From Bdellovibrio sp. SKB1291214 (lineage in GTDB: Bacteria; Bdellovibrionota; Bdellovibrionia; Bdellovibrionales; Bdellovibrionaceae), in contig NZ_CP106855.1 of NCBI RefSeq assembly GCF_002209355.2, positions 1,426,001-1,490,000 of the forward strand: a stretch of DNA of 64,000 bases. The letters are read 5' to 3'. The notes beneath the pieces were generated by a model. The model saw only the letters and a list, made by a program, of their open reading frames with translations, was not told the origin of the DNA and made no database searches. This document shows positions 17,950-26,268 of this stretch, piece by piece (position 1 is the first letter of the stretch; every line of letters starts with the position of its first letter). The position numbers and the translations under genes were made by a program.

Positions 17950-19026
17950 ATGAAATCTATCTATTTAATATTATTAGGATTATTTCTAACGTCAGGGGCA
18001 TCTGCCCATCTTTCACATTCACCAAAAATTTCGACCTGGGCGACATTTTTAGCTCCTGACTTTGTTATTGGCACTCCACCCGCTCTAAAAAACCAAGACT
18101 TTTCCCTCGTGGCACCAGCGGCAACAGAGGGTTGTAAAGAACGGATCAGCAAGATCACGTGTGCCCTTCCCAGTTTAGAATCTAACCATCCCTGCATCCC
18201 CGCCAGCGACAGAGCGACGGAAAACATTCAAAGTCTTTACGACGTTTTACCTAAGCCAATGCAGAAGATGTTTTGCTCAATTCCAAGAATCCTCATCGTT
18301 GAAAAAATGGAATCCCTGGCCATGGCCGGTATCAACGAAAACGGTAAGGCCTTTGTGGTCATCAGCAAAAGCTTAGTGGAGGATAATCTAGCACCAAACG
18401 CTGTCTTTACGTGGAAAGAACAAAAAGCATTCGGTGTTCAGATTCCCCGCTTCGAATCTTTGAAAGAAGGACCGCAAATTTGGAGCAAGTCACGTTCTCC
18501 ACAGCAGACTTTGCAATACGTAATCACTCACGAATTTGCGCATTTGTTTGATTTCTTAAACAACGCAAATCGTTTTGTGTGCGCTCCTGGTAAAACATGC
18601 AATATGCATCCTAAAAATATGGAAGAAGCTCTTGAATATCAAAGAAACGTTATTCCCGAAATGGATTCGTGGAGTGCCTACAGCTGGAAAAACGGTCTTG
18701 AGCCAAATGATGCCAATAATTTTCCACTGTGGAGCAAATTGTGCTTTTATAATTGCAACGAAACTTTGAAGTTAGGCGATATGTTTGATTTCTATTTACA
18801 ATTAGATCGCACAAACTTCGTAACTACCTATGCTGCCGTGAACCCCTATGAAGATTTCGCTGAAAGCGTCACATTTTATCTGATGGCGAATGCGGATTAT
18901 GATCTGCAATATCGAATCTTCACCGGCAAAACATTCTTTTTTCAAGAATGGAAATGGTCAAACCTCGTTAAGAAGCACAATTGGATTGAGCTTTTCTTTG
19001 AGGGTGATCTAAAATATCCCCAATGA
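17950..19026 (+). CDS. Secreted zincin-like metallopeptidase
   Basis: This is 358 residues with a signal peptide (MKSIYLILLGLFLTSGASA). The zinc-binding motif HEFAH lies in YVITHEFAHLFDFL near residue 198, and a downstream NPYEDFAESVTFYLM supplies a candidate third ligand Glu, as in gluzincins. About eight cysteines are scattered through the mature chain, fitting a periplasmic or secreted disulphide-bonded enzyme. No close named family is recognised. The next gene, tadA-nudix, starts inside its stop region with a 4-base overlap, so they are translationally coupled. In a predator it could serve prey degradation, but this is a guess. Confidence 0.7.
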   Translation: MKSIYLILLGLFLTSGASAHLSHSPKISTWATFLAPDFVIGTPPALKNQDFSLVAPAATEGCKERISKITCALPSLESNHPCIPASDRATENIQSLYDVLPKPMQKMFCSIPRILIVEKMESLAMAGINENGKAFVVISKSLVEDNLAPNAVFTWKEQKAFGVQIPRFESLKEGPQIWSKSRSPQQTLQYVITHEFAHLFDFLNNANRFVCAPGKTCNMHPKNMEEALEYQRNVIPEMDSWSAYSWKNGLEPNDANNFPLWSKLCFYNCNETLKLGDMFDFYLQLDRTNFVTTYAAVNPYEDFAESVTFYLMANADYDLQYRIFTGKTFFFQEWKWSNLVKKHNWIELFFEGDLKYPQ

Positions 19027-19952
19027 AGACGACTCACGACCAAGACATGAAATGGATGCGCAAAGCTTTACAGCTTGCGCATAAAGCAGGCCAGAACGGT
19101 GAAGTTCCTATTGGTGCCGTTCTTGTTTCCCCGACGGGAGATCTTCTTTCTAAGGCTGCGAACATTCGCGAAACTCTTCATACTCCCCTGGGCCATGCAG
19201 AACTTTTGTGTTTGCACAGAGCTGCTAAGAAACTGAAATCCTGGCGTTTGGAAGACTGCACATTGTATGTCACCCTTGAGCCCTGTGTGATGTGTGCGGG
19301 AGCTATTCAGCAAGCGCGGGTCGGCCGAGTGGTGTATGCCGCGAAGGATGCAAAAGGTGGTGCCGTTGAAAGCTTGTATCAAGTTTTGAGTGACTCGCGC
19401 TTGAATCATCAGGTGCAAGTCACAATGGGTGTTCTTGAAAAGGAATGTTCGGAATTGATTTCCGGATTTTTCCAGGGTCGCCGTGACGAGCAAAAATCCA
19501 AGAAGTCTGAAAAAGTTTATCGTCATCGCTCTTCGGCGGTGGTGGTTTATAAAAATAAAATTCTTGGGTTTCATGCAGAAGACCCCGTTTCCAAAAAAAA
19601 GTATTTCTTTTTACCGGGCGGAATGATTGATCCAGGGGAAACAGCAGCAATGACTGCCGTGCGCGAAACGTCTGAAGAAACTGACTACAAGATCAAGATT
19701 TTTTCAGAAACAGAATTCCGTCGCAAATACGACTTCAATTGGAATGGAAAAAATCAGCCCTGTGATACGGTGTTTTATCTCGGAACTCTAGATGAACCAT
19801 GGCACGAAGTCCGCGCTGTCAAAGACGCTGACTATCACCGTGGAGTCGCTTGGATTGATTTAAAAGATATTGATAAGACGTTTTCATACGATAAAGATAT
19901 TTTGTGGGCTGTTCAAAAGCTTACAAAGACTGCACGTAAAATGAAACTTTAG
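19023..19952 (+). CDS. tadA: TadA-type tRNA adenosine deaminase fused to a Nudix hydrolase domain
   Basis: Residues 8-150 form a TadA deaminase: catalytic HAE at 58-60 and zinc-binding PCVMC at 87-91, with DAKGGAVESLYQ as in bona fide TadA. TadA converts A34 to inosine in tRNA-Arg. Residues 165-305 form a Nudix domain with box G200-x5-E206-x7-R214E215-x2-E218E219; the usual Gly near its end is Asp221. Nudix enzymes hydrolyse nucleoside-diphosphate-linked compounds. The frame is unbroken, so it is a real fusion rather than two genes. It overlaps the metallopeptidase gene by 4 bases. Whether the Nudix domain is active or helps in tRNA binding is not known. Confidence 0.9.
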   Translation: MKTTHDQDMKWMRKALQLAHKAGQNGEVPIGAVLVSPTGDLLSKAANIRETLHTPLGHAELLCLHRAAKKLKSWRLEDCTLYVTLEPCVMCAGAIQQARVGRVVYAAKDAKGGAVESLYQVLSDSRLNHQVQVTMGVLEKECSELISGFFQGRRDEQKSKKSEKVYRHRSSAVVVYKNKILGFHAEDPVSKKKYFFLPGGMIDPGETAAMTAVRETSEETDYKIKIFSETEFRRKYDFNWNGKNQPCDTVFYLGTLDEPWHEVRAVKDADYHRGVAWIDLKDIDKTFSYDKDILWAVQKLTKTARKMKL

Positions 19953-19959
19953 GAGAATT

Positions 19960-21135
19960 ATGCTTAGTCTACTTGTTTCGGTCGCTCTTGCCGCCTCACC
20001 CACTGAAAGTCCGTCACCTGCGCCGACAATGACAGTTTCGCCAGAGGCACCGACGGCGATCACTCTTTCTCCACAAAAGAAAGATTTAAATCAAACGCAG
20101 GCCAGCAAATCGCTGATCGAAATTTCTGCGAAGTTAAATTCTATGCTGCCTGAGAATGAAAAGATCATCATTCCTTCAGCCGGAAGTCGTCAGTTTTTCT
20201 CGCAGCTAGCGGTGATGAAGAAATCCTCTAGCAACGCAAAAACAGCGAAAAGCTTTTTGAAGCTTTCGGATTTGTCGATTCAAGGTTGCAACGCCTATTC
20301 AGCAAGTGGTTTGACGATTGCGAACTGGAACGACGCTGATGAAGTTTTCAAAATCACCAACAAACAAGTTCGCAGCAGCGGCAACATGAAAGATGCGCAG
20401 GCTTTAGCGCGCGTGTCGTTAATGGTCGCCCAATGTAAAGGCCCTATTCTGTTAAATATGACGGGTGCTAAGTGGCTTCAAGAATCCATCGAAACTTTAA
20501 AAGCCATGAATCATCGCAAGCTTAAAAAAGACGACAAAATGCGTTTAAAGGCACTGAAAGAACAAGTTCTTACTTTCGACACTAAAGAGGCGTTGGAAAA
20601 CAGCTTGCGCTATGAGGTTTTGATTTCGTCTGCTGAAGTTATGAAAACACTCAGCGAAGCTCCGCCAGCCCACTCGGAAACGCCGGAAGACGTTTTCAAT
20701 AATCTGTTGTTGGTGGATAAAGATGGAAATCCTCGCCAAGTTAGTATTGAAAAAAGTGCTGAAATTACCATGAAGCTTTTGACCGCTGTACAATCCTCAA
20801 AAACTTATCAATTCAGTGAATACACCACAGAAATTGATAAGCAAATCAAAGAAGGCCGGGACGGCATCATCGAGGACCTGCAGTTAAAGGATCATGGATT
20901 TACAAGCTATGAAAAATTCCAAGATGAATCGTTTATGGATAATTTCTCTAAGAAATTAATCCAAGACGGAAGCCTGCTAAAACGAGTGAAGAAAAATATT
21001 GAAGAGCATCCCGAGATAAATACTCACCTCTTCCAACACTCTCTAGCCATTTACAAAGTTCCAACTGAGTCTTTCGAGAAATTTAACAAATCCATTCTTG
21101 AAGCCCAAAAAGAAGCAAAAAATCTGGTTAAATAA
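19960..21135 (+). CDS. Secreted helical protein of unknown function
   Basis: This is 391 residues with a short signal peptide (MLSLLVSVALAA, then SPTESPSP) and a Pro/Ser/Thr-rich leader after it. The remainder is Lys/Glu-rich and probably mostly helical, with two cysteines near IQGCNAY and AQCKGP. No domain is recognised. It begins 7 bases after tadA with AGGAG upstream, so it belongs to the same operon as the metallopeptidase and TadA-Nudix genes. A strong terminator follows. A periplasmic location is likely. Confidence 0.65.
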   Translation: MLSLLVSVALAASPTESPSPAPTMTVSPEAPTAITLSPQKKDLNQTQASKSLIEISAKLNSMLPENEKIIIPSAGSRQFFSQLAVMKKSSSNAKTAKSFLKLSDLSIQGCNAYSASGLTIANWNDADEVFKITNKQVRSSGNMKDAQALARVSLMVAQCKGPILLNMTGAKWLQESIETLKAMNHRKLKKDDKMRLKALKEQVLTFDTKEALENSLRYEVLISSAEVMKTLSEAPPAHSETPEDVFNNLLLVDKDGNPRQVSIEKSAEITMKLLTAVQSSKTYQFSEYTTEIDKQIKEGRDGIIEDLQLKDHGFTSYEKFQDESFMDNFSKKLIQDGSLLKRVKKNIEEHPEINTHLFQHSLAIYKVPTESFEKFNKSILEAQKEAKNLVK

Positions 21136-21165
21136 AAAAAGGCGGAAGTGATTCCGCCTTTTTGT
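21133..21165. terminator. Bidirectional intrinsic terminator
   Basis: AAGGCGGAA pairs with TTCCGCCTT around a short GTGA loop, with an A-run before and T-run after. It separates the operon ending at 21135 from the converging lipoprotein gene. Confidence 0.88.
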
Positions 21166-21168
21166 TTA

Positions 21169-21891
21169 TTAATCGCAATTCTGTTCACCTTTCCACAGTC
21201 TCTTGATGCAAACCGTGCCTTCCCGTCCCGGCTTCCCATCGACACCATCTGGTGCATCCCGAAAACAAGGGGCTGCCACTGATTCCTCTAAGGGGCTTCC
21301 GCTGGCAACTGACCCTCTTATACCCCTAGGTCCTGCCAAGCCCCCTTCGCTATTCACTCGCGGCAGGAATCCGCCACCAAATTCCGAATCAATTTGCAAA
21401 AACAAATCCCCCGTATTTCCGCCATCTCCGCCGTTTGTTCCCGCACATCCTGGATGTCTTCTAGGATCAGTGATTTGACCATTTTTTCCGTTTCCGCCCC
21501 GCTCTCCCCTTAAAAAGATATTGAGATTTCCGGTCGCAGCTTTGGCCGTAATGTTAATTGTACCACCCGAACGTCCCTGACCTTCCCAGGATGCTTGGGC
21601 ATCTTTGGGAAAATTTTGAATCGTACCGTCCTCGGCGATGAGTTCTTCCACATCAATGATCAACGGAAAATCTAAGGTGTTAATGACGGCTTTTCTCTTA
21701 ATTATCAGTCGACGCGCTTTAATAACTTCCGCTTTTTGCAAAGTCATTGGCTCATTCCAAATAACATCTTCAGAAATGGAGTAAGTTTTCATCGGGGCTT
21801 CAGCTTCTTCTTTATCTTTCACTTCGACGCAGCCAGAAAGAAAAATCGCACCAAGCAAAGAAAGAGTAGTAAAAATCTTTAACGGTTTCAT
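21169..21891 (-). CDS. Lipoprotein with glycine-rich, collagen-like C-terminal half
   Basis: This is about 240 residues from ATG 21891. The lipobox is FLSGC (Cys21). Residues 30-120 look beta-rich, with RRLIIKRKAVINTL, as in parallel beta-helix proteins. The second half is rich in Gly with Gly-X-Y-like stretches (RGERGGNGKNGQ, GGDGGNTG, GPRGIRG, DGVDGKPGREG) and two Cys pairs. Similar Gly-rich beta-helix lipoproteins are often surface-exposed. No named family is recognised. The in-frame Met at 21930 lies before the signal peptide and is rejected. Confidence 0.65.
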   Translation of the reverse strand: MKPLKIFTTLSLLGAIFLSGCVEVKDKEEAEAPMKTYSISEDVIWNEPMTLQKAEVIKARRLIIKRKAVINTLDFPLIIDVEELIAEDGTIQNFPKDAQASWEGQGRSGGTINITAKAATGNLNIFLRGERGGNGKNGQITDPRRHPGCAGTNGGDGGNTGDLFLQIDSEFGGGFLPRVNSEGGLAGPRGIRGSVASGSPLEESVAAPCFRDAPDGVDGKPGREGTVCIKRLWKGEQNCD

Positions 21892-21999
21892 TTGAGTAGG
21901 TCCTTTCGCATTCAGCTGGTGCAGCTGCAAAAAGGACCCGCCAATATTAGTATTTATAGATGATTTATACAGACGGCCAATCGGACGACTGGCCGGACA

Positions 22000-22320
22000 C
22001 TATTTTGAAGCTGCATCATAGTAATGACAATATCTGCATTCTTGATCGATGCCGAAATCTGCTTTGAACGGATTGGCTCCGAAGAAGGGTCTTACACAAT
22101 TTGGACATTTTTTTAGAAAAACAAAATAATACGGAATAAAAAAGCACAGAACCATCACCGACAAGCCGATATAAATTCTGTGTTGTTCTTCTATTATGGG
22201 GATCAGACGTGCTTCGAGTTCCCATAATACGGCTATCGACGGTAAGAACAAGAATGCCATCACACGAATATAAATTCTAAGAGCTGCACTTACTTTTGGA
22301 ACTTTACCCATGATGGACAA
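22000..22320 (-). CDS. Small two-helix membrane protein with C-terminal zinc ribbon
   Basis: This is 106 residues. Two hydrophobic helices (around 14-33 and 48-68) are followed by KKCPNCVRPFF and ECRYCHYYD, a CxxC...CxxC zinc-ribbon pattern. The TTG at 22320 has GGGAGG 6 bases before it; the ATG at 22311 is the alternative start. The zinc ribbon would face the cytoplasm if the helices form a hairpin. No function is known. A gap of about 190 bases separates it from the response regulator gene's 3' end. Confidence 0.6.
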   Translation of the reverse strand: MSIMGKVPKVSAALRIYIRVMAFLFLPSIAVLWELEARLIPIIEEQHRIYIGLSVMVLCFFIPYYFVFLKKCPNCVRPFFGANPFKADFGIDQECRYCHYYDAASK

Positions 22321-22450
22321 TCAACGCCTCCCGCTGATTATTCCATTTAACAATATCAAGCGGGGTACACACAGGGTAAACAGGTGAAGTCTCATTTTAT
22401 CGTTATCTGCAAATAAGTATCTAAAAAACAGAAGTCACCGTTTGTTCGAC

Positions 22451-22486
22451 AAAATAAAAAAGGCGGAAATGAATTCCGCCTTTTTC
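22451..22486. terminator. Intrinsic terminator after the response regulator gene
   Basis: AGGCGGAAAT and GAATTCCGCCT form a stem with A- and T-runs on either side. It lies just downstream of the minus-strand response regulator stop at 22509. Confidence 0.82.
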
Positions 22487-22508
22487 GTCTAAAATTTCGA
22501 CTTTAAAT

Positions 22509-23219
22509 TTAAGCTTCTAAGCGATAGCCCAATGAAGGAACTGCCACGATACGACCGCTGAATTTTGCGATTTTACGTTTTAGATAGTTGATTTGCGAGT
22601 CAACGTTACGAGAAGTAACATCGGAATCACCCCAGATTTCGCTTAAACATTTCTCGCGAGTTACTAGGTTGTTTTTATCAGCCACCAAAAGTTTCAAGAT
22701 ATCGAACTGTTTTGGCGTCACGCTGACTTCTTCGTTATCGATGAAGATTTGGCGAGATAGCAAATTCATGCGTAGGTTCCCCGCCGTCAACTCTGCAGTA
22801 ACTTCAGGTTCTTTTTCAGCCAAACGAGCTTTGATTCTTAGGATAAGTTCTTTCACGTGGAAAGGCTTAGAGATGAAATCGTTAGCACCCGTTTCGAAAG
22901 CTTTAATTCTTTCGTCGATAGTTGCAGCACCTGATACGAAAATGATCGGTGTATTTTTGATCTCAGCGGCTTCGCGAACTTCGCGGCAAACATCCACACC
23001 CAACATACCGGGCATTTTATAATCAAGAAGGATTAGATCAGGTTTTTGCTCATTGATAAGCGCCATCGCAGCCGTGCTGTCTGATGTATATTTGCAATCA
23101 TATGTGGAGCTGAGAATCTCAGCCAACAACTTGCAGCTTTCTTCATAGTCATCGACGATGACAATTTTCTTAGCGGCCAAGTTTACCCCTACGTTCAAGT
23201 TATTTTCGTACATCTGCAT
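22509..23219 (-). CDS. OmpR/PhoB-type response regulator
   Basis: This is 236 residues. The receiver domain has the acidic pair in VIVDDYEES, the phosphorylation Asp in LILLDYKMPGM, the switch Ser in IIFVSGAA and Lys in FISKPFHV. The C-terminal half is a winged helix ending VTSRNVDSQINYLKRKI and VPSLGYRLEA. It should bind DNA when phosphorylated. No sensor kinase lies next to it; the nearest kinase in the window is at 41449-43422, which itself lacks a neighbouring regulator, but pairing the two is only a guess. Confidence 0.93.
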   Translation of the reverse strand: MQMYENNLNVGVNLAAKKIVIVDDYEESCKLLAEILSSTYDCKYTSDSTAAMALINEQKPDLILLDYKMPGMLGVDVCREVREAAEIKNTPIIFVSGAATIDERIKAFETGANDFISKPFHVKELILRIKARLAEKEPEVTAELTAGNLRMNLLSRQIFIDNEEVSVTPKQFDILKLLVADKNNLVTREKCLSEIWGDSDVTSRNVDSQINYLKRKIAKFSGRIVAVPSLGYRLEA

Positions 23220-23271
23220 ATAAACAGAATAACTTTATCGAACAAAAATACAAGTTACCATAAGTCTAGTA

Positions 23272-23634
23272 TTACATGCCCTTAAAAGGAATGCCTTTGA
23301 CCTGTAAAATTTTTTTGATCGCGTCTCGCTTATCACCTTGAATCTCTACCAATCCGAATTTTTCACCCATTGAGTGGGAGCCACCGACTCCGCACTTTGC
23401 TTTGAGTTCTTTGGATAAGCTTTTAAGATACTCTTCATTTCGAGGAAGGCCATCAAGTACTGTGACTGTCTTGCCACCGCGGCCATTTTTCTCGAGCCTA
23501 AAGATCACGGTGAACTTTTGGGACGCATCGTCTTCGGGGCGGCAAGTGCATTCACTCTTCAACTGCTTGCAGTTGGAACACACCACGTTATCCTTAGGAT
23601 CGGTACTATAAACTAAACGAGTATTCTTCATCAA
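23272..23634 (-). CDS. yciH: SUI1/eIF1-like translation factor (YciH family)
   Basis: This is 120 residues. The N-terminus has a Cys cluster (VCSNCKQLKSECTC) that may bind zinc. The SUI1 core runs from TVIFRLEKNGRGGKTVTVLDGLP to KCGVGGSHSMGEKFGLVEIQGDKRDAIKKIL, matching bacterial YciH, which can affect start-codon choice. It lies 2 bases downstream of spoVR and probably shares its transcript. Confidence 0.93.
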   Translation of the reverse strand: MMKNTRLVYSTDPKDNVVCSNCKQLKSECTCRPEDDASQKFTVIFRLEKNGRGGKTVTVLDGLPRNEEYLKSLSKELKAKCGVGGSHSMGEKFGLVEIQGDKRDAIKKILQVKGIPFKGM

Positions 23635-23636
23635 AA

Positions 23637-25160
23637 CTAACCAGAGCTTTCTTCAGTAGAAGGGTTCGGCGTCGGCCCTTCAGCAGTTAGTTTATGCTGA
23701 GTGTACTCCTTTCCGTCAAATCTAAAAAGTTGCGGTGTCTCATCCATGATCGTTGCGATGTTCACGGGACGATTCCAAAGCTTATAAACGTTCTTCAAAG
23801 TTTCACTCATGAAGTCAGGTTGCATGTCGATGCCTTCATGAAGGTGATTCAACAATAGTTCACCTCTGTTTTCAAAGTTTGCATCTTCAATGCGGATGAT
23901 TGGCTGCCCAAAGTTGGTCATATGGAACAACAACTGAGACTTAATCGCCTTAAAGTTGCTCTTATCAACTTCAAACTTTTGAGTCTTTTTATTGAACTTA
24001 TAAACGAAGAGTTTGTTTCTAACGCAGAAATCTTCCGTCAAAAACTGATCGATGAAAGTCACGTCATTGCAAACTTTGCGAACTTCAAAAATCTTATCGC
24101 GACCCAACCCTAATTTCTTATCCCAGTGCTTGCGTTCCTTAACGTCATCGCACTCTTCAAACTCGCGACCGAATTGGCCCTTGTTCCAACGCTCTTCAAT
24201 ATCGCGGAACAACTCGATGCCGACTTTATATGGATTATATCCATTCGGAGCCATCGCCATCGTACCAGCATGGTGATCAGCAAAATCTATGATCTCGGAG
24301 TCATTTAAGATCTTCGTCGTCATCAATTTCGAATGCCAGTAAGAAGCCCACCCCTCATTCATAGTCTTTGTCATACCTTGAGGAGAGAAATAGTAAGCCT
24401 CATCACGAATAATGGTAAGGACATCCACCTGCCAGTCAGCCAGGGGCGCGTGATGAATAAAGAAATTTAAAACATCTTTTTCTGGTTCACGGGGAAAACG
24501 TTGCGCTTTTTCCTGCGCTTCTTGCTGAGCTTTTAGTTTCTGTTCTTCGACGAAAGCAGGCGGATTGATATAGTCGCGCATGTATTCGCGCTCCACCTTC
24601 AGCAAATAATTTTTTTCCTGTGGTGGCGGTTGTGACTTAGTCACAGACTTTTCCACATAGGGAGAGTAGCGATCAATCAGATTTTCCAGGCTTAAGCAAA
24701 CGTCGATAAAGTTTTCTACGGTGTCTTGGCCATAACGATCCATATAACGACGAATTCTTGTCGCATGATTCGCCATCTGATCCATCATTTTACGGTTCGT
24801 TTTCGAGAACCAAATATTATTCTTAAAGAAATCACAGTGACCATACACGTGAGCCATCACGAGCTTTTGATCCATCATTGCATTACCTTCCATCAGGTAT
24901 GCGTAACAAGGATCCGTATTGATCACCATTTCATAGATTTTGGAAAGACCGTACTCATAGCTTTTAGAAAGGTGTTCATACTCCATACCGAATTTCCAGT
25001 GTGGGTATCTGACGGGAAAACCGCCATAGGCAGCGAACTGAGAGATTTGGTCATAAGTGATCAATTCGAAAATCGTTTCGAAACAATCAAGGCCCGCATC
25101 TTTAGCGATCTGGCAAATACGCTTTCGTTCAGCTTCTAATTCGGGAGTTAAATTTGCCAT
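23637..25160 (-). CDS. SpoVR-family protein (YcgB-like)
   Basis: This 507-residue SpoVR protein contains family blocks such as GGFPVRYPHWKFGMEYE, HVYGHCDFFKNNIWF, MTKTMNEGWASYWHSK and NPYKVGIELFRDIEERW. SpoVR takes part in spore cortex formation in Bacillus, but most carriers do not sporulate and express it in stationary phase. It is the third gene after prkA and yeaH, the conserved yeaG-yeaH-ycgB module. The spacings of 2-8 bases point to one operon. Confidence 0.95.
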   Translation of the reverse strand: MANLTPELEAERKRICQIAKDAGLDCFETIFELITYDQISQFAAYGGFPVRYPHWKFGMEYEHLSKSYEYGLSKIYEMVINTDPCYAYLMEGNAMMDQKLVMAHVYGHCDFFKNNIWFSKTNRKMMDQMANHATRIRRYMDRYGQDTVENFIDVCLSLENLIDRYSPYVEKSVTKSQPPPQEKNYLLKVEREYMRDYINPPAFVEEQKLKAQQEAQEKAQRFPREPEKDVLNFFIHHAPLADWQVDVLTIIRDEAYYFSPQGMTKTMNEGWASYWHSKLMTTKILNDSEIIDFADHHAGTMAMAPNGYNPYKVGIELFRDIEERWNKGQFGREFEECDDVKERKHWDKKLGLGRDKIFEVRKVCNDVTFIDQFLTEDFCVRNKLFVYKFNKKTQKFEVDKSNFKAIKSQLLFHMTNFGQPIIRIEDANFENRGELLLNHLHEGIDMQPDFMSETLKNVYKLWNRPVNIATIMDETPQLFRFDGKEYTQHKLTAEGPTPNPSTEESSG

Positions 25161-25168
25161 GAATACTC

Positions 25169-26266
25169 CTATCGGCCTTTGCCGAGGAAATCTTTTATAG
25201 AGTCGAGAATCTTGTCTCTGCTTTCAATTTGGCTGAGAGTGATTCTTTCGTCCTCGCCGAATTCCTTTTGTAGGTCCTTTAGAAATTGACCACTGCCGTA
25301 TTTACTTTCGACTTGGCCATAACCAAAGACATTACAATTTGGCAGGAAGAATTCCTGCAGCATCTTCACACAAAGACGCGTATCCTCGCCGCTCCAGTTA
25401 TCTCCGTCGCTAAAGTGGAAAGGATAAATGTTCCATTCGTTCGTTGGATAATCAGCTTGAATGATTTCCTGACAAAGCTTGTAGGCGGAACTAATCAAAG
25501 TACCACCTGATTCGCTGGTTCTAAAGAAAGTGTCTTCATCAACTTCCTTAGCTGCGGCATCGTGGATAATGAAACGAGTCTCAAGACCCTTATAATGTTT
25601 CTTAAGCCATGTATTAATCCAGAAGCTTTCAAGTCTGACGATTTCCTTTTGCTCTTCACCCATCGAACCTGAAACGTCCATCATGTAAATGATGACCGCC
25701 TGGGTTTGTGGTTGATTCACCTTTTTAAAGGACTTGTATTTCATATCACGACGGATCGGCAGCACGAGCGGCTCTTCCGCGTTGTAAGTTCCAGAACCAA
25801 TCTGACGTTTCAGTGCACTTTTATAAGAGGATTTAAAATGACGAAGTCCCTCAGGTCCCACCGGAGCAATACCTGTGAACTTCGTTTTTAAAGAATCGAT
25901 ATTCTTATGACCTTTAGGTTCAATGCGTGGCAATTGCAGCTTCTCGCCCAGGATTTCAGCGAGCTCTTCCATCGAAAGCTCCACTTCCACCATGTGCTCG
26001 CCAGGAGCCTCACCCGCTTGACCTTGCCCGCCTTCGCCTGGATCACCTACATCTTGCCCGGGTTGGCCTTCACCTTGACCGACACCACCGGATTGCTTGG
26101 GACCATAACGAAAATTAGGAATATCAATACGAGGAAGCGGGATTTTGACGAATTCGTCCTCCCGCTTACCAATCATTTCACCATTGGATACGTACTTGCG
26201 AAGGTCTTCTTTGACCCTTCCCTTGACGATATCCCTAAATCGGTTTTGATCTTCCCTTATTGCCAT
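25169..26266 (-). CDS. yeaH: YeaH/YhbH-family protein (DUF444, VWA-like)
   Basis: This is 365 residues. It starts with [26 protein letters not shown] and has a Gly-rich linker around residues 55-90. The VWA core carries the MIDAS-like [14 protein letters not shown] and later [12 protein letters not shown]. YeaH is always found with PrkA/YeaG and probably works with that kinase in stress survival. It ends 8 bases before spoVR and starts 2 bases after prkA stops. Confidence 0.95.
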   Translation of the reverse strand: MAIREDQNRFRDIVKGRVKEDLRKYVSNGEMIGKREDEFVKIPLPRIDIPNFRYGPKQSGGVGQGEGQPGQDVGDPGEGGQGQAGEAPGEHMVEVELSMEELAEILGEKLQLPRIEPKGHKNIDSLKTKFTGIAPVGPEGLRHFKSSYKSALKRQIGSGTYNAEEPLVLPIRRDMKYKSFKKVNQPQTQAVIIYMMDVSGSMGEEQKEIVRLESFWINTWLKKHYKGLETRFIIHDAAAKEVDEDTFFRTSESGGTLISSAYKLCQEIIQADYPTNEWNIYPFHFSDGDNWSGEDTRLCVKMLQEFFLPNCNVFGYGQVESKYGSGQFLKDLQKEFGEDERITLSQIESRDKILDSIKDFLGKGR

Positions 26267-26268
26267 TG

